Counted from the first letter of the stretch, positions 9,262 through 17,744 are shown. The stretch: DNA of 64,000 nt from Palsa-504 sp963744575 (GCA_963744575.1 CAVUUF010000025.1:1-64000); one strand, 5' to 3'. Notes: generated by a model not told the origin, from the sequence alone. Numbers and translations: made by a program.

Positions 9262-9275
9262 CCTCCCCCACTTTG

Positions 9276-9394
9276 TCCCGCTCTCCTACAGCTGGGACCG
9301 CACCCGCCTGGACGGCAGGCGCGGAGCAGCGATCTGGTGCGGGCATGGGGTCTTCGCTCACAACCTGGTCAAGACCGGGGCGCTGGCCGGCTAG
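9276..9394 (+). pseudogene. C-terminal shard of another DDE transposase
   Basis: Immediately after the ISKra4 tail the sequence reads LSYSWDRTRLDG, then AAIWCGHGVFAHNLVKTGAL and a stop. The WCGHGVFAHNLVK type of ending belongs to a common class of DDE transposases in actinobacteria; I cannot fix the IS family. Only about 38 residues remain. 9395-9549 holds nothing recognisable. Confidence 0.6.
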
Positions 9395-9549
9395 CCCGCC
9401 ACAGGCAAAAGCATCCGCAGAGCCAGCCCAACCGCCGATCCGGCTCTCAGCCTCAGGATGAGGACTTTTTCAGGTCGAAGTAGCTAATCCAGGACACCGC
9501 AGGTCAGGGACGGTGACACGGTTTTGGGACCCTACACTACAAGCCGGTC

Positions 9550-11919
9550 TCAGGTGCCGGTAATATGCTCGGGTCGCACCGGTACCTGGTGCAGCGTCAG
9601 CCCGGTGGCGTCGCGGATGGCGGCGACAATCGCAGGGCCGGAGGAGATCGTCGGGGGCTCGCCGACGCCGCGGAGGCCATAGGGTGCGTGCGGGTCGGCG
9701 TACTCGAGCACCTCGATCTGCATCGGGGGCATGTCGAGGATCGTCGGGATGAGGTAGTCGGTGAAGGACGGGTTCCTGATCTTGCCGCCCTTGATCAGGA
9801 TCTCTTCCATCACGGCCAGCCCCAGTCCCTGCGCCGAGCCGCCCTGGATCTGCCCGACGATCGCCTGCGGGTTGATGGCCTTGCCGACGTCCTGGACGCA
9901 GTCGAGCGCCACGACCTTGACCAGGCCGAGCTCGGCGTCCACGTCGACGACCGCGCGGTGCGCCGAGAACGCGTACTGCACGTGGGCGAACCCCTGCCCG
10001 GTCTCCGGATCGACCGCCTCGGTCGGGCGGTGGTGCCACTCAACCGTCTCGTCGATGACCTCCTGACCGAGCAGATCCGCCAGGTCGCCGATGACGCCCT
10101 CGCGCTCCGAGACCACTGCGCCGCCGTCAAGCCGCAGGTCCGCCACGGCGCGCCCGATCCGCCGCTGGATTACCGCAAGCGCGCGTTCGCGGACCTTCTC
10201 ACAGGCCGCCTTGACCGCGCCGCCGGTGACATACGTCTGCCGGGACGCCGACGTCGAGCCGCCGCTGCCAACCTGGGTGTCCTTGGGATGCACGATGACC
10301 CGGTGGACACCGAGCTCGGTGCGCGCGATCTGCTGCTCGACGGTGACAAGCCCCTGACCAACCTCGGCCGCCGCGGTGTGCACCGTCACCGTCGCCTCCC
10401 CGGCTGGGACCTCAAGCCGCACCCGCGCCGTCGAGTAATCGTCGAAGCCCTCGGAGAACCCGACATTCTTGTAGGCCACCGCGTAGCCAATCCCGCGCTT
10501 AACGCCTTCACCGTGGGTGGTGTTCGCTACGCCGCCCGGCAAGTCCCGCAGGTCCACCTCGCCGTCCGCTCTTCGCGGCGGCGGCAGCGGCATCGCCTGC
10601 ACCCGCCGCAGCAACTCCTCGACCGGAGCGGCGCTGTCAATCACCTGTCCGGTCGGCGCCTGCGACCCCTCGGTCAGCGCGTTGCGGCAGCGCAGCTCCA
10701 CCGGGTCCATGCCGAGCTCGGCGGCCAGCTTGTCCATCTGGGCCTCGTAGGCGAAGGCAGCCTGCACCGCGCCGAAGCCGCGCATCGCCCCGCACGGCGG
10801 GTTATTGGTGTAGGCGCCGTAGGCGTCGACCTGCACGTTCGGCACGACGTACGGCCCGATCCCCATCGTGCCCGCGTTGCCGACAACGGCCGGGGTGCTT
10901 GACGCATAGGCCCCGCCGTCCAGGTAGATCTGCGCCTTGACGTAGACCAGCGTGCCGTCGCGGTCAGCGCCGTGCTCGAAGCGCATCATCGCGGGGTGCC
11001 GGTGCACATGCCCGAAAAAGGACTCCTCCCGGTTGTAAACCATCTTCACCGGCTTGCCCGTGTGCAGCGCCAGCATGCACGCGTGCACGTGCATCGACAG
11101 GTCCTCACGGCCGCCGAACGCGCCGCCCACGCCGGCCAGCGTGAGCCGCACCATCTCCGGGGGCAGGCCGAGCGCCGAGCAGATCTGCCTCTGGTCCACA
11201 TGCAGCCACTGCGTCGCGACGTACAAATCCACGCCGCCGTCCCCGGCCGGCACGGCCAGTCCGGACTCAGGGCCGAGGAACGCCTGGTCCTGCATCCCCA
11301 CCTCGTACTCGCCGACCACCACGACATCGGCCACGGGCTCGGGATCGCCCTTTCTGAGCTTCAGCTGCCGCACGAGATTGCCCTGCGGGTGTAGGACAGC
11401 ACGTTCCCTGGACAGCTCGCTGACCGCCCCCGGGGCGTTGTGCACCTGATTCCACCGCGGGTGGCCAAGCGCCTTGCGGGCGTCGGTGATCGGCTCGTAG
11501 ACGTCGTAGTCGACCCGGATGGCCTTGGTCGCCTGGCGAGCGATCTCCGGGTGGTCGGCGGCGACAAGCGCGACCGGCTCACCGTGGTAGCGCACCGTGT
11601 CGACAGCGAGCACCGGCTGGTCCACGATCTCCAGCCCGTAGAACTTACTGCCCGGCACGTCCTCGTGGGTGAGCACCGCGTACACGCCGGGCGTGGAGAG
11701 CGCCCCGCCGATGTCGATGGAGCGGATCCTGGCGTAGGGGTGCGGGCTGCGCAGCGTGACACCCCAGATCATGCCCTCCATCCACATGTCGCTGGAATAG
11801 GCAAACTCGCCCTTGACCTTGGGTATGCCGTCCGGCCGACGCGGACTCGCGCCCACCCCCGCCGTCACCGGGGTGGTTAGGGCTTGCGGCGCCCCTGTCG
11901 GCCTGGTCGGTGCAGTCAT
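9550..11919 (-). CDS. Xanthine-dehydrogenase-type molybdopterin subunit
   Basis: The 789-residue large subunit belongs to the molybdenum hydroxylase family. After a short N-tail it has the Ald_Xan_dh_C domain (about residues 30-140, GEFAYSSDMW and PHPYARIRSIDIGGALSTPG). The molybdopterin-binding domain follows, with GAFGGRED (about 270), CGAMRGFG (about 380), EVGQGLVTVEQQ and a C-terminal GLRGVGEPPT with the catalytic Glu. Such enzymes oxidise purines (hypoxanthine or xanthine to urate). Its start overlaps the stop of the deaminase gene by 4 bases (ATGA), and the FAD and 2Fe-2S subunits are encoded just upstream. This three-gene form with an interleaved deaminase points to purine catabolism; substrate specificity is inferred. 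Confidence 0.9.
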   Translation of the reverse strand: MTAPTRPTGAPQALTTPVTAGVGASPRRPDGIPKVKGEFAYSSDMWMEGMIWGVTLRSPHPYARIRSIDIGGALSTPGVYAVLTHEDVPGSKFYGLEIVDQPVLAVDTVRYHGEPVALVAADHPEIARQATKAIRVDYDVYEPITDARKALGHPRWNQVHNAPGAVSELSRERAVLHPQGNLVRQLKLRKGDPEPVADVVVVGEYEVGMQDQAFLGPESGLAVPAGDGGVDLYVATQWLHVDQRQICSALGLPPEMVRLTLAGVGGAFGGREDLSMHVHACMLALHTGKPVKMVYNREESFFGHVHRHPAMMRFEHGADRDGTLVYVKAQIYLDGGAYASSTPAVVGNAGTMGIGPYVVPNVQVDAYGAYTNNPPCGAMRGFGAVQAAFAYEAQMDKLAAELGMDPVELRCRNALTEGSQAPTGQVIDSAAPVEELLRRVQAMPLPPPRRADGEVDLRDLPGGVANTTHGEGVKRGIGYAVAYKNVGFSEGFDDYSTARVRLEVPAGEATVTVHTAAAEVGQGLVTVEQQIARTELGVHRVIVHPKDTQVGSGGSTSASRQTYVTGGAVKAACEKVRERALAVIQRRIGRAVADLRLDGGAVVSEREGVIGDLADLLGQEVIDETVEWHHRPTEAVDPETGQGFAHVQYAFSAHRAVVDVDAELGLVKVVALDCVQDVGKAINPQAIVGQIQGGSAQGLGLAVMEEILIKGGKIRNPSFTDYLIPTILDMPPMQIEVLEYADPHAPYGLRGVGEPPTISSGPAIVAAIRDATGLTLHQVPVRPEHITGT

Positions 11920-13286
11920 GGCTTCACTCCAGCTCGCTTTAGCAGCTTGTGACTGGCGGCGGCCGCTGCGGCCGCGACCTCACCCTCGTCGACAGTTACG
12001 ACCCGCCCGCGCTCGACCACGGGGCGGCCCTGGACCAGCAGCAGCTCCAGCGGCGGCGGCGCACCGAGCACGAGCGCCGCCACCGGGTCAAGGATGTCCG
12101 CGTGCGGCAGCGTGTCCAGCCGCCACAACGCGATGTCGGCGAGCTTCCCGGCCTCCAGCGACCCGATCTCGCCGTCGCGGCCGAGTACGCGAGCCCCGCC
12201 CATCGTGCCCATCTCCAGCGCGTCGCGGACCGCCAGCTCGGCCGGGCCGCCACGGGCACGGGCGAACAGCAGCGCGTGCCGGACCTCCTCGAGCAGTGAA
12301 CTCGCCTCGTTGGAGGCCGCGCCATCCACCCCGAGCCCGACGGGGACGCCCGCCTCGCGGAGGTCGTGCGCCCGCGCGATGCCCGCGCCGAGGCGCGCAT
12401 TCGATGACGGGCAGTGCGCGACTCCGGTGCCGGTGCGCGCGATCTTCGCCACCGCGGCGCCGTCGAGGTGGACGGCATGGGCGAGCCACACGTCAGGCCC
12501 GAGCCAGCCCAGGCCGTCCATGTAGTCCACCGGCGAACTGCCGAACCGTTCGCGGCAGAAGTCGTCCTCGTCCTTGGTCTCGGCGAGGTGAGTGTGCAGC
12601 CGCACGCCCTTGCGGCGGGCCAGCGCCGCCGCCTGGATGAGCAGGTCCTCGGTCACCGAGAACGGAGAGCAGGGCGCTACGCCCATCCGCAGCATGGACT
12701 CGGGCGACGGGTCATGATGGGCGTCGATGGCCGCCTCGGTGACGGCCATGATCTCGTCGATGTCCTCTACGACATTATCGGGGGGAAGGCCGCCGTCACT
12801 GTGCCCCAGATCCATCGAGCCCCTGGTCGGGTGAAAGCGCAGCCCCACCTCGCGCGCCGCGTCGATCTCGGCCGCGAGCACGTCACCGCCATCGCGGGGG
12901 AAGACGTAGTGATGATCAGTGGTGGTGGTGCAACCGGTTGCCGCCAGCCACGCGAGCCCTGCCTTGGCCGCGGCCGAGACGATCTCCGCGTCGATACAAC
13001 CCCACACCGGGTACAGCTCGGTGAGCCAGCCGAACAGGGTGGAGTCCACCGCTAGGCCGCGCGTCACCCATTGGTAAAGGTGGTGGTGGGTGTTGACAAG
13101 GCCCGGAGTGGCCATGCACCCGCTGGCGTCGAGGTACCGGGCGCCGGAAAGGTCGCGGGGCGCCGGGCCGGCGGCGACCGCGGCGATGCGGGTGTCTTCA
13201 ATGACGACGTGGCCGCCGTGGTGCTCGGTGCGCCGCGCGTCCATCGTCACGACCGTGCAGCCGTCGAGGACTGTGGTTCGGGTCAT
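11916..13286 (-). CDS. Amidohydrolase, 8-oxoguanine deaminase type
   Basis: The 456-residue protein has the metal-dependent amidohydrolase pattern. The first HxH is in GLVNTHHHLYQW (about residue 60). TTTTDHHYVFP is at about 110, HTHLAETKDEDD at about 225, HAVHLDGAAV at about 265 and GLGVDGAASNE at about 315 (metal Asp). The HHYVFP and AETKDE context resembles 8-oxoguanine deaminases and related purine deaminases (guanine-like substrate to xanthine-like product). This would feed the xanthine-dehydrogenase subunits in the same operon. ATG 13286 lies 2 bases after the 2Fe-2S gene's stop. The frame runs further upstream, but that part is out-of-frame copy of the neighbour. Exact substrate is inferred. 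Confidence 0.85.
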   Translation of the reverse strand: MTRTTVLDGCTVVTMDARRTEHHGGHVVIEDTRIAAVAAGPAPRDLSGARYLDASGCMATPGLVNTHHHLYQWVTRGLAVDSTLFGWLTELYPVWGCIDAEIVSAAAKAGLAWLAATGCTTTTDHHYVFPRDGGDVLAAEIDAAREVGLRFHPTRGSMDLGHSDGGLPPDNVVEDIDEIMAVTEAAIDAHHDPSPESMLRMGVAPCSPFSVTEDLLIQAAALARRKGVRLHTHLAETKDEDDFCRERFGSSPVDYMDGLGWLGPDVWLAHAVHLDGAAVAKIARTGTGVAHCPSSNARLGAGIARAHDLREAGVPVGLGVDGAASNEASSLLEEVRHALLFARARGGPAELAVRDALEMGTMGGARVLGRDGEIGSLEAGKLADIALWRLDTLPHADILDPVAALVLGAPPPLELLLVQGRPVVERGRVVTVDEGEVAAAAAAASHKLLKRAGVKP

Positions 13287-13288
13287 GG

Positions 13289-13762
13289 TCAGCTCGCGGT
13301 GGCTCGCTGGGTGGCCGCGAGGCGGACCGCTTCCATGATCTTCTCGTAGCCCGTGCACCGGCACAGGTTGCCCGCGAGCGCTTCGCGGATCTCCGCGTCG
13401 CCCGGCTCGGCCTGGCGCTCGAGGAAGTCGTGGGCGGCAACGAGCAGGCCCGGCGTGCAGAACCCGCACTGCACCGCGCCCGCCTCCAGGAAGGCCCGCT
13501 GAATGGGCGCCAGCTCGTCGCCGGGTGCGAGGCCTTCGACGGTGCGCACGTCACGTCCTTCGGCCTGGCCCGCCGCGACCAGGCAGGCGCAGGCGGCCAC
13601 CCCGTCGAGGTAGACGGTGCACGAGCCGCACTCGCCCTGCTCACAGGCGTTCTTTGAGCCAGGGAAGCCCATCCGCTCGCGCAGCACAAAAAGGAGGCTC
13701 TCGCCCTCCCAGACGTCGTCGGCCTGATGCCGCCCGCCGTTGACGGTGCAGGTAACGCGCAT
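13289..13762 (-). CDS. Xanthine-dehydrogenase-type 2Fe-2S subunit
   Basis: The 157-residue small subunit carries two 2Fe-2S sites. The ferredoxin-like N-domain has C40-x4-C45-x2-C48 and C60 (NACEQGECGSCTVYLDG). The helical C-domain has QCGFCTPG and NLCRCTGY. It passes electrons from the molybdenum centre to FAD. It lies between the FAD-subunit gene (6 bases upstream) and the deaminase gene (2 bases downstream), so one transcript is likely. Length and motifs are normal for the family. Confidence 0.93.
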   Translation of the reverse strand: MRVTCTVNGGRHQADDVWEGESLLFVLRERMGFPGSKNACEQGECGSCTVYLDGVAACACLVAAGQAEGRDVRTVEGLAPGDELAPIQRAFLEAGAVQCGFCTPGLLVAAHDFLERQAEPGDAEIREALAGNLCRCTGYEKIMEAVRLAATQRATAS

Positions 13763-13768
13763 GAGTGC

Positions 13769-14635
13769 TCACACCCTCCTGTAGTCGTTCCACGCCCAGA
13801 TCAGCGCGCGCCTGGCCATGACGGACAGGGAGTGGACGCGATACCGCGCGGTGCCGCGGACGTCGTCGATCGGAGAGGCGGCATCCGCGACGAGGTCGGC
13901 GAAATGCCGGCCGGCGGCATCGGGCAGGACGCCACGGGATTCCCACAGGCCGCCGTCGGTCAGCGACTGCGCGAGGAAACGCTCCGCCTCGAGCGCCCGT
14001 CGTGGCGTGGGCGCCGCCGACCCGATGCCGGTGCCAACGGCCTGGCGATCGGGATGCAAGGCCAGGCCGAACGCGGCGACGGAGATGACCATCGCATTGC
14101 GCGTGCCGATCTTGCAGAACTGCTGCGGGCCGGCTGGCGGCGTGATCAGCACGGCCCTGATGAGCTCATCGGGGCGCAGCGCGTTGCGCTTGACGCCCGT
14201 GTAGAACTCCGCGGCCGGGATCCGCCGCGAGCCGCGCACTGACTCGACCTCGACCTGCGCGAACGCGGCCAACAGCGCGGGATGCGCGTCGCCGGCCGGC
14301 GATGCGGCACCGAGGTTGCCGCCCACCGTCCCCCTGTTGCGGATCTGGGGTGACCCGACGGTACGCGATGCCATCGCCAGCCCGGGCAGCCGGCCGCCAA
14401 GCTCGGTGAGGATGCGCGCATAGGTGACCCCCGCGCCCAGCCAGATGTGCCCGTTGTCCGGTGCCCACTGCGTCAGCTCGCTCACCCTGGTGAGATCGAG
14501 CAGGTATTCGGGCCGGTACCGGTCGAAGTTCAGCTCGACCATGACATCCGTGCCGCCCTGGATGGGCAGGGCCTGCGGATGCGCTGCCTTGATCTGCAGC
14601 GCCTCCGCCCACGTTCCCGGCTGCAGGAACTCCAT
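13769..14635 (-). CDS. Xanthine-dehydrogenase-type FAD-binding subunit
   Basis: The 288-residue middle subunit has the FAD-binding motif of this family: LPIQGGTDVMVELNF (residues 23-37) and TVGGNLGAASPAGDAHP (about 107-123). It ends with a CO-dehydrogenase-flavoprotein C-terminal domain. It is the first intact gene of the minus-strand operon. GGAGAGGA lies 5 bases before ATG 14635. The region immediately upstream is the remnant of a purine-type permease, which would make biochemical sense as an original operon member. Confidence 0.9.
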   Translation of the reverse strand: MEFLQPGTWAEALQIKAAHPQALPIQGGTDVMVELNFDRYRPEYLLDLTRVSELTQWAPDNGHIWLGAGVTYARILTELGGRLPGLAMASRTVGSPQIRNRGTVGGNLGAASPAGDAHPALLAAFAQVEVESVRGSRRIPAAEFYTGVKRNALRPDELIRAVLITPPAGPQQFCKIGTRNAMVISVAAFGLALHPDRQAVGTGIGSAAPTPRRALEAERFLAQSLTDGGLWESRGVLPDAAGRHFADLVADAASPIDDVRGTARYRVHSLSVMARRALIWAWNDYRRV

Positions 14636-14639
14636 AACG

Positions 14640-15003
14640 TCCTCTCCTTCGCGCTACCCGGTCTGCTGGCTGTCCCGCCGTCCGGATGCACGCCGCCGTC
14701 GGGCATGTCGACTGCGACGGCGCCGTGGCTCAGCGCCTCATCGATCGCATCGTCTGCCTGCGGTCGGCGCCAGGTCCAGTGGTTGAACACGAGATTGAGA
14801 ACGAAGACCACGATCACCGACGAGGTGATGCTGGACCCGAAGATCACGGCCGCGGCGATCGCCCGGCGGGCGCCGTCGCGATCTCCCTGCGGGACAGTTC
14901 CGATCGGCTCGCCCGTGGCAGGACAGACGGCCTGGAACGTCTCGCCGCTGGCGCTGGGCTGCCAGCTTCCGCCCACGAACATCAGTTGCACGCCTGTCGC
15001 CAT
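14640..15003 (-). pseudogene. Chimeric remnant: aldehyde dehydrogenase N-terminus joined to permease C-terminus
   Basis: From ATG 15003 the frame begins MATGVQLMFVGGSWQPSASG, then ETFQAVCPATGEPIGTVPQGDRDGA: the first 50 or so residues of an aldehyde dehydrogenase. At about 14855 it switches without a stop to VIFGSSITSSVIVVFVLNLV, FNHWTWRR and a tail DEALSHGAV. This resembles the last helix and tail of a nucleobase permease. Both parents are incomplete, so a deletion has fused two genes. The frame then runs on into the FAD-subunit gene out of phase. The permease part would have been the natural first gene of the purine operon. Confidence 0.6.
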
Positions 15004-15168
15004 AGCCCTGCCCCGGCCCGGCCACGTTAACACGGTATACCAACTGTCATATAAGCCCCCATCAGGCTCAGTCAATGAGCTCGGCTCAGGGCGGCACGTC
15101 GGGTGCGTGAGGTCTTCGATGACCGTACGGCGCCGTGGCTGCCGCCGCCGGCGATGGGAGAGGGCGCC

Positions 15169-15252
15169 ATGATCGACGCAGGCGAGTTCGACTACGTGAT
15201 CGCGGGCGGCGGGACGGCGGCGAAGCCGCGTTCCGGTTACCGGGGCCGATAG
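15169..15252 (+). pseudogene. Truncated start of a GMC oxidoreductase
   Basis: GGGAGAGGG precedes ATG 15169. The frame reads MIDAGEFDYVIAGGGTAAKP and stops after 27 codons. FDYVIxGGGTA is the FAD-binding N-terminus of GMC (choline-dehydrogenase-like) oxidoreductases, which are normally over 500 residues. It lies head to head with the aldehyde-dehydrogenase start at 15003, the usual choline/betaine-type pairing, with a 165-base divergent promoter region between them. The 3' end overlaps the convergent reductase gene. Confidence 0.6.
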
Positions 15253-15812
15253 ATCAGGCGTGTCACGCCGCAGCGGTAGGCCTTGGCGCTGTGCAGGTCG
15301 AGGTCGGTGCGACGGCTGAATATCCGCTGACCCTCGCCCAGGGCGACCGGATGCATCATGAGTACGTACTCGTCGATCAGCCCGAGGCGCGCGAATGCCT
15401 GTGCGGTCCGGATGCCTCCTGGCACCCCGATGTCACGGCCGGGCTGGTGCTTGGCGGCGTTGACCGCCTCGCGCAGGTCGTCGTCGTCTCGTACCATGAG
15501 CAGCTCGGCGTTGTCCCACGGGACCTCTTCCCTGGTCCTGGACAGGACCAGGCTGTGGACCCGGTTCACGGCATCGGCGATGGCGTGCTCGCCTTCGGAA
15601 GCTGCCGGGTTGACGGCGGCCTGGCGCCAGTACGGGATCATCCCCGACGCTGTGGGGTAGCCCATGAACGCGGTGTCGGCCTGGCCGATCAGGTCGACGA
15701 CGTCGCGGTTCACCTCAGGATCGGCGGCGGCTGCCATCCAGTCGAGTTCGCCGCCCGGGCCGGCGAAACAGCCGTCGCAGGTCATCGTCATGTATAGCCG
15801 TACCGTTCTCAT
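15237..15812 (-). CDS. Dihydrofolate-reductase-like (RibD C-terminal) family protein
   Basis: The 191-residue protein starts MRTVRLYMTMTCDGCFAGPG and has the family features ADTAFMGYPTASGM, VHSLVLSRT, GVPGGIRTAQAFARLGLIDE and a final HPVALGEGQRIF. These proteins share the DHFR/RibD fold and bind NADPH; most are uncharacterised reductases and not true DHFRs. GAGGAGG precedes ATG 15812. It stands alone on the minus strand; its 3' end overlaps the GMC shard, suggesting a recent junction. Confidence 0.88.
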   Translation of the reverse strand: MRTVRLYMTMTCDGCFAGPGGELDWMAAAADPEVNRDVVDLIGQADTAFMGYPTASGMIPYWRQAAVNPAASEGEHAIADAVNRVHSLVLSRTREEVPWDNAELLMVRDDDDLREAVNAAKHQPGRDIGVPGGIRTAQAFARLGLIDEYVLMMHPVALGEGQRIFSRRTDLDLHSAKAYRCGVTRLIYRPR

Positions 15813-15964
15813 CTCGTCCTCCTCGTGAATTGCCTGGATTAGCGGGTCGCTGGGTCGGCATCACCGGCTCGGGTAACGCGTTCGCTGGATCCGGCGCTGA
15901 CCGCCGCTGGCCCCGGTGGGCACCAGTGGCGGGCCGCTGCGGTGTGCGGCGTGGCGGGCCGGGC

Positions 15965-16407
15965 TCACCGCCCGGTTCGCGCGGCCGGGAGCTTGGTGGT
16001 TTGCTCCCGGCGGGCCCGGGCGATGAGCGCGAGAGCAGCGCATAGCGGGATGGTCAGCGCGACGGCGGCGCTGTGCAGGACCGCGATGTTGATGATGGTC
16101 GCGCCGGCCATGTCGGCGGCGAGCCCGGCGGCGGCGAGCCCGGCCAGCCGGGGGATGAGCAGGCCGATCGCCCGGCGAGTTCGGCGGTTCCGACGAGGTA
16201 GCGCAGCCACTGCCCGGCTCCGATCTGGCCGAACATCACCACCGCGGAGTGCGCGCCGGCGAGCTTGGGCATGGCGGCGACGGCGAACACCGCAGCCAGC
16301 AGGACCTGGGCGGCCCAGAGCATGATGTTCTTACGGGCGCGCCTGCCGCTGTGCGCCCGGCCGGCTTCGCGTCCCGCCCTGGCGGTTGTGGTGCTGGTTA
16401 TGCCCAT
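15965..16407 (-). pseudogene. DoxX-type membrane protein, single frameshift
   Basis: Starting at ATG 16407 (AAGGAG 6 bases ahead), the first frame gives MLWAAQVLLAAVFAVAAMPK and RYLVGTAELAG, the DoxX N-terminal half. One base is then missing near 16175. The continuation is in another frame: AIGLLIPRLAGLAAAGLAAD, two more helices and a stop at 15965. Restoring one base would give a roughly 147-residue four-helix DoxX-like protein. It could be a real lesion or a sequencing error. It lies downstream of the SRPBCC/ArsR pair, a frequent combination. Confidence 0.7.
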
Positions 16408-16485
16408 GGCCATCTCCTTAATCTGTGCCGGTTCCGTCCCTGGGCGTCGGCGCCTGCGGCCCGGGGCATGCGTGGGGCCGCGAGG

Positions 16486-16968
16486 TCAGCTGGCGGCCTG
16501 CAGCTTGGCGAGCAGGTCGTCCAGGCGGTCGCCGGAGTCGCGGGCGCCGCGCTCCATGCCGGAGGCGACCATCGCGTCTCGGTCCTCGACGGACTGGAAG
16601 GACGACACGGTGCGCACCAGCGTCTTGGTGCCGTGGCCGGCGAAGGTGGCGGTCTGCAGGCAGACGTGGCCCGGCGCGCCCTCGAACTCGAAGGTCTGCA
16701 CGATGGCATCCGGCGACGGATCGCCATGGAAGACGCCGTGGAAGCCGTAGCTGTTGCCCTGGGCGTCGGTCTGCACGTAGCGCCAGGTGCCGCCGTCGCG
16801 GGCGTCGTAGCGGTCGATGCCCATCGCCAGGTCGCGCGGGCCCAGCCACTGCGCCAGCAGTTCCGGCTCAATATGGGCGCGGAACACCAGGTCGCGCGAT
16901 GCGTCGAACTCGCGGGTGATGATGATCTGCGGGATGCCGGGTTCTGCGGTGATCTGTGTCTTACGCAT
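16486..16968 (-). CDS. SRPBCC (AHSA1-like) domain protein
   Basis: The 160-residue protein has the START/Bet v1-like pattern of the AHSA1 family: IIITREFDASRDLVFRAHIE, ELLAQWLGPRD, GGTWRYVQTDAQGNSYGFHG and EDRDAMVASGME. The fold forms a hydrophobic cavity; ligands for this subgroup are unknown. It overlaps the ArsR gene by 8 bases (coupled). The ArsR-SRPBCC pair is a common actinobacterial unit in which the regulator represses its own operon. Family assignment is secure, function open. Confidence 0.88.
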   Translation of the reverse strand: MRKTQITAEPGIPQIIITREFDASRDLVFRAHIEPELLAQWLGPRDLAMGIDRYDARDGGTWRYVQTDAQGNSYGFHGVFHGDPSPDAIVQTFEFEGAPGHVCLQTATFAGHGTKTLVRTVSSFQSVEDRDAMVASGMERGARDSGDRLDDLLAKLQAAS

Positions 16969-17344
16969 CGTCGTTTCCCTTCGCTGTGATGGCCGGGTGC
17001 TGGCCGGGACCCTCGTCCTGGCGGGCTTGCAGGGCGGCGAGCAGGTCGTCGAGCCGCTCGTGGCTTTCGTCCCAGAACCGCTGGTAGCGGGCCAGCCAGG
17101 TGGTCACCTCGCGCAGCGGCCCGGCCTCCAGGCGGCTGAGCCGGGCGGTCGCCCGCCGGGTGCGCGAGACCAGCCCCGCATTTTCCAGCACCTTCAGGTG
17201 CCTGGAGATCGCCGGCTGGGACACGCTGAACGGCGCGGCGAGCTCGGCGACGGTGGCCTCGCCCTCGGACAGCCGGATCAGGATCGCCCGCCGGATCGGG
17301 TCGGCGAGCGCCCCGAACACGAGACTGAGCCGGTCACTGGCCAT
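16961..17344 (-). CDS. ArsR-family winged-helix repressor
   Basis: The 127-residue protein has the ArsR fold: FGALADPIRRAILIRLSEGE, then VAELAAPFSVSQPAISRHLK (recognition helix, about residues 33-52) and a wing. The C-terminal helix contains RYQRFWDESHERLDDLLAAL, typical of the SRPBCC-linked subgroup. No Cys metal site is visible, so it probably senses something other than metal. A perfect 10-base inverted repeat lies right at the start codon (17345-17380), giving direct evidence for autoregulation. No clear Shine-Dalgarno is seen, so it may be leaderless. Confidence 0.9.
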   Translation of the reverse strand: MASDRLSLVFGALADPIRRAILIRLSEGEATVAELAAPFSVSQPAISRHLKVLENAGLVSRTRRATARLSRLEAGPLREVTTWLARYQRFWDESHERLDDLLAALQARQDEGPGQHPAITAKGNDDA

Positions 17345-17380
17345 CTATAACCATCCAGTTTTAGAAGGATATGGTTATAG
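17345..17380. promoter_or_regulatory. Palindromic operator at the ArsR start
   Basis: CTATAACCAT (17345-17354) and ATGGTTATAG (17371-17380) form a perfect 10-base inverted repeat with a 16-base spacer. It ends one base before the ArsR ATG. The AT-rich content stands out against GC-rich surroundings, and the spacer includes AT-rich sequence suitable for a -10 element. The expected occupant is the ArsR dimer encoded at 16961-17344. Confidence 0.75.
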
Positions 17381-17744
17381 AGTGCCGTACGGATTCTTCG
17401 CTGTCAAGCCCACGTGCTTGAGCAGGTGCCCGGACGGGACAGCTGCCCTGACAGGCCCACCGCCCAGCCCGCGAGAGCTGGCTTTCGGCCGCCCCGTGCC
17501 TGGCAGGCAGCTGCCTCGTGTCACCCGACGTGGGAACCCACGCCATGCCTGGCGAGAATCACCGTGAACGCCCCGGCGATCATGAGGGGCCGAAGGGGAT
17601 GTGCTGTGTCCTGGTGGCGCGGCCTGATACCAGCAGCGCGACGGGTCCATCTGCGGGGAAGAGCCCCTGGCTGGGGCCGCACCCAGATCCGGGGACAAGG
17701 GGTCAAACCTAAGATTTCGGCCCCGGCTGGGCGGTCTTGGGGGT
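17381..17744. other. Gene-free stretch
   Basis: No convincing coding sequence is seen in either direction. Open frames here are Arg/Pro-rich shadows. The segment lies between the ArsR operator and the IstB remnant and is probably decayed insertion-element flank. Confidence 0.4.

Noticed and set aside
9395..9549. Possible insertion-element end between the transposase shard and the xanthine-dehydrogenase gene
   Set aside because: No matched inverted repeat or target duplication could be identified by eye.
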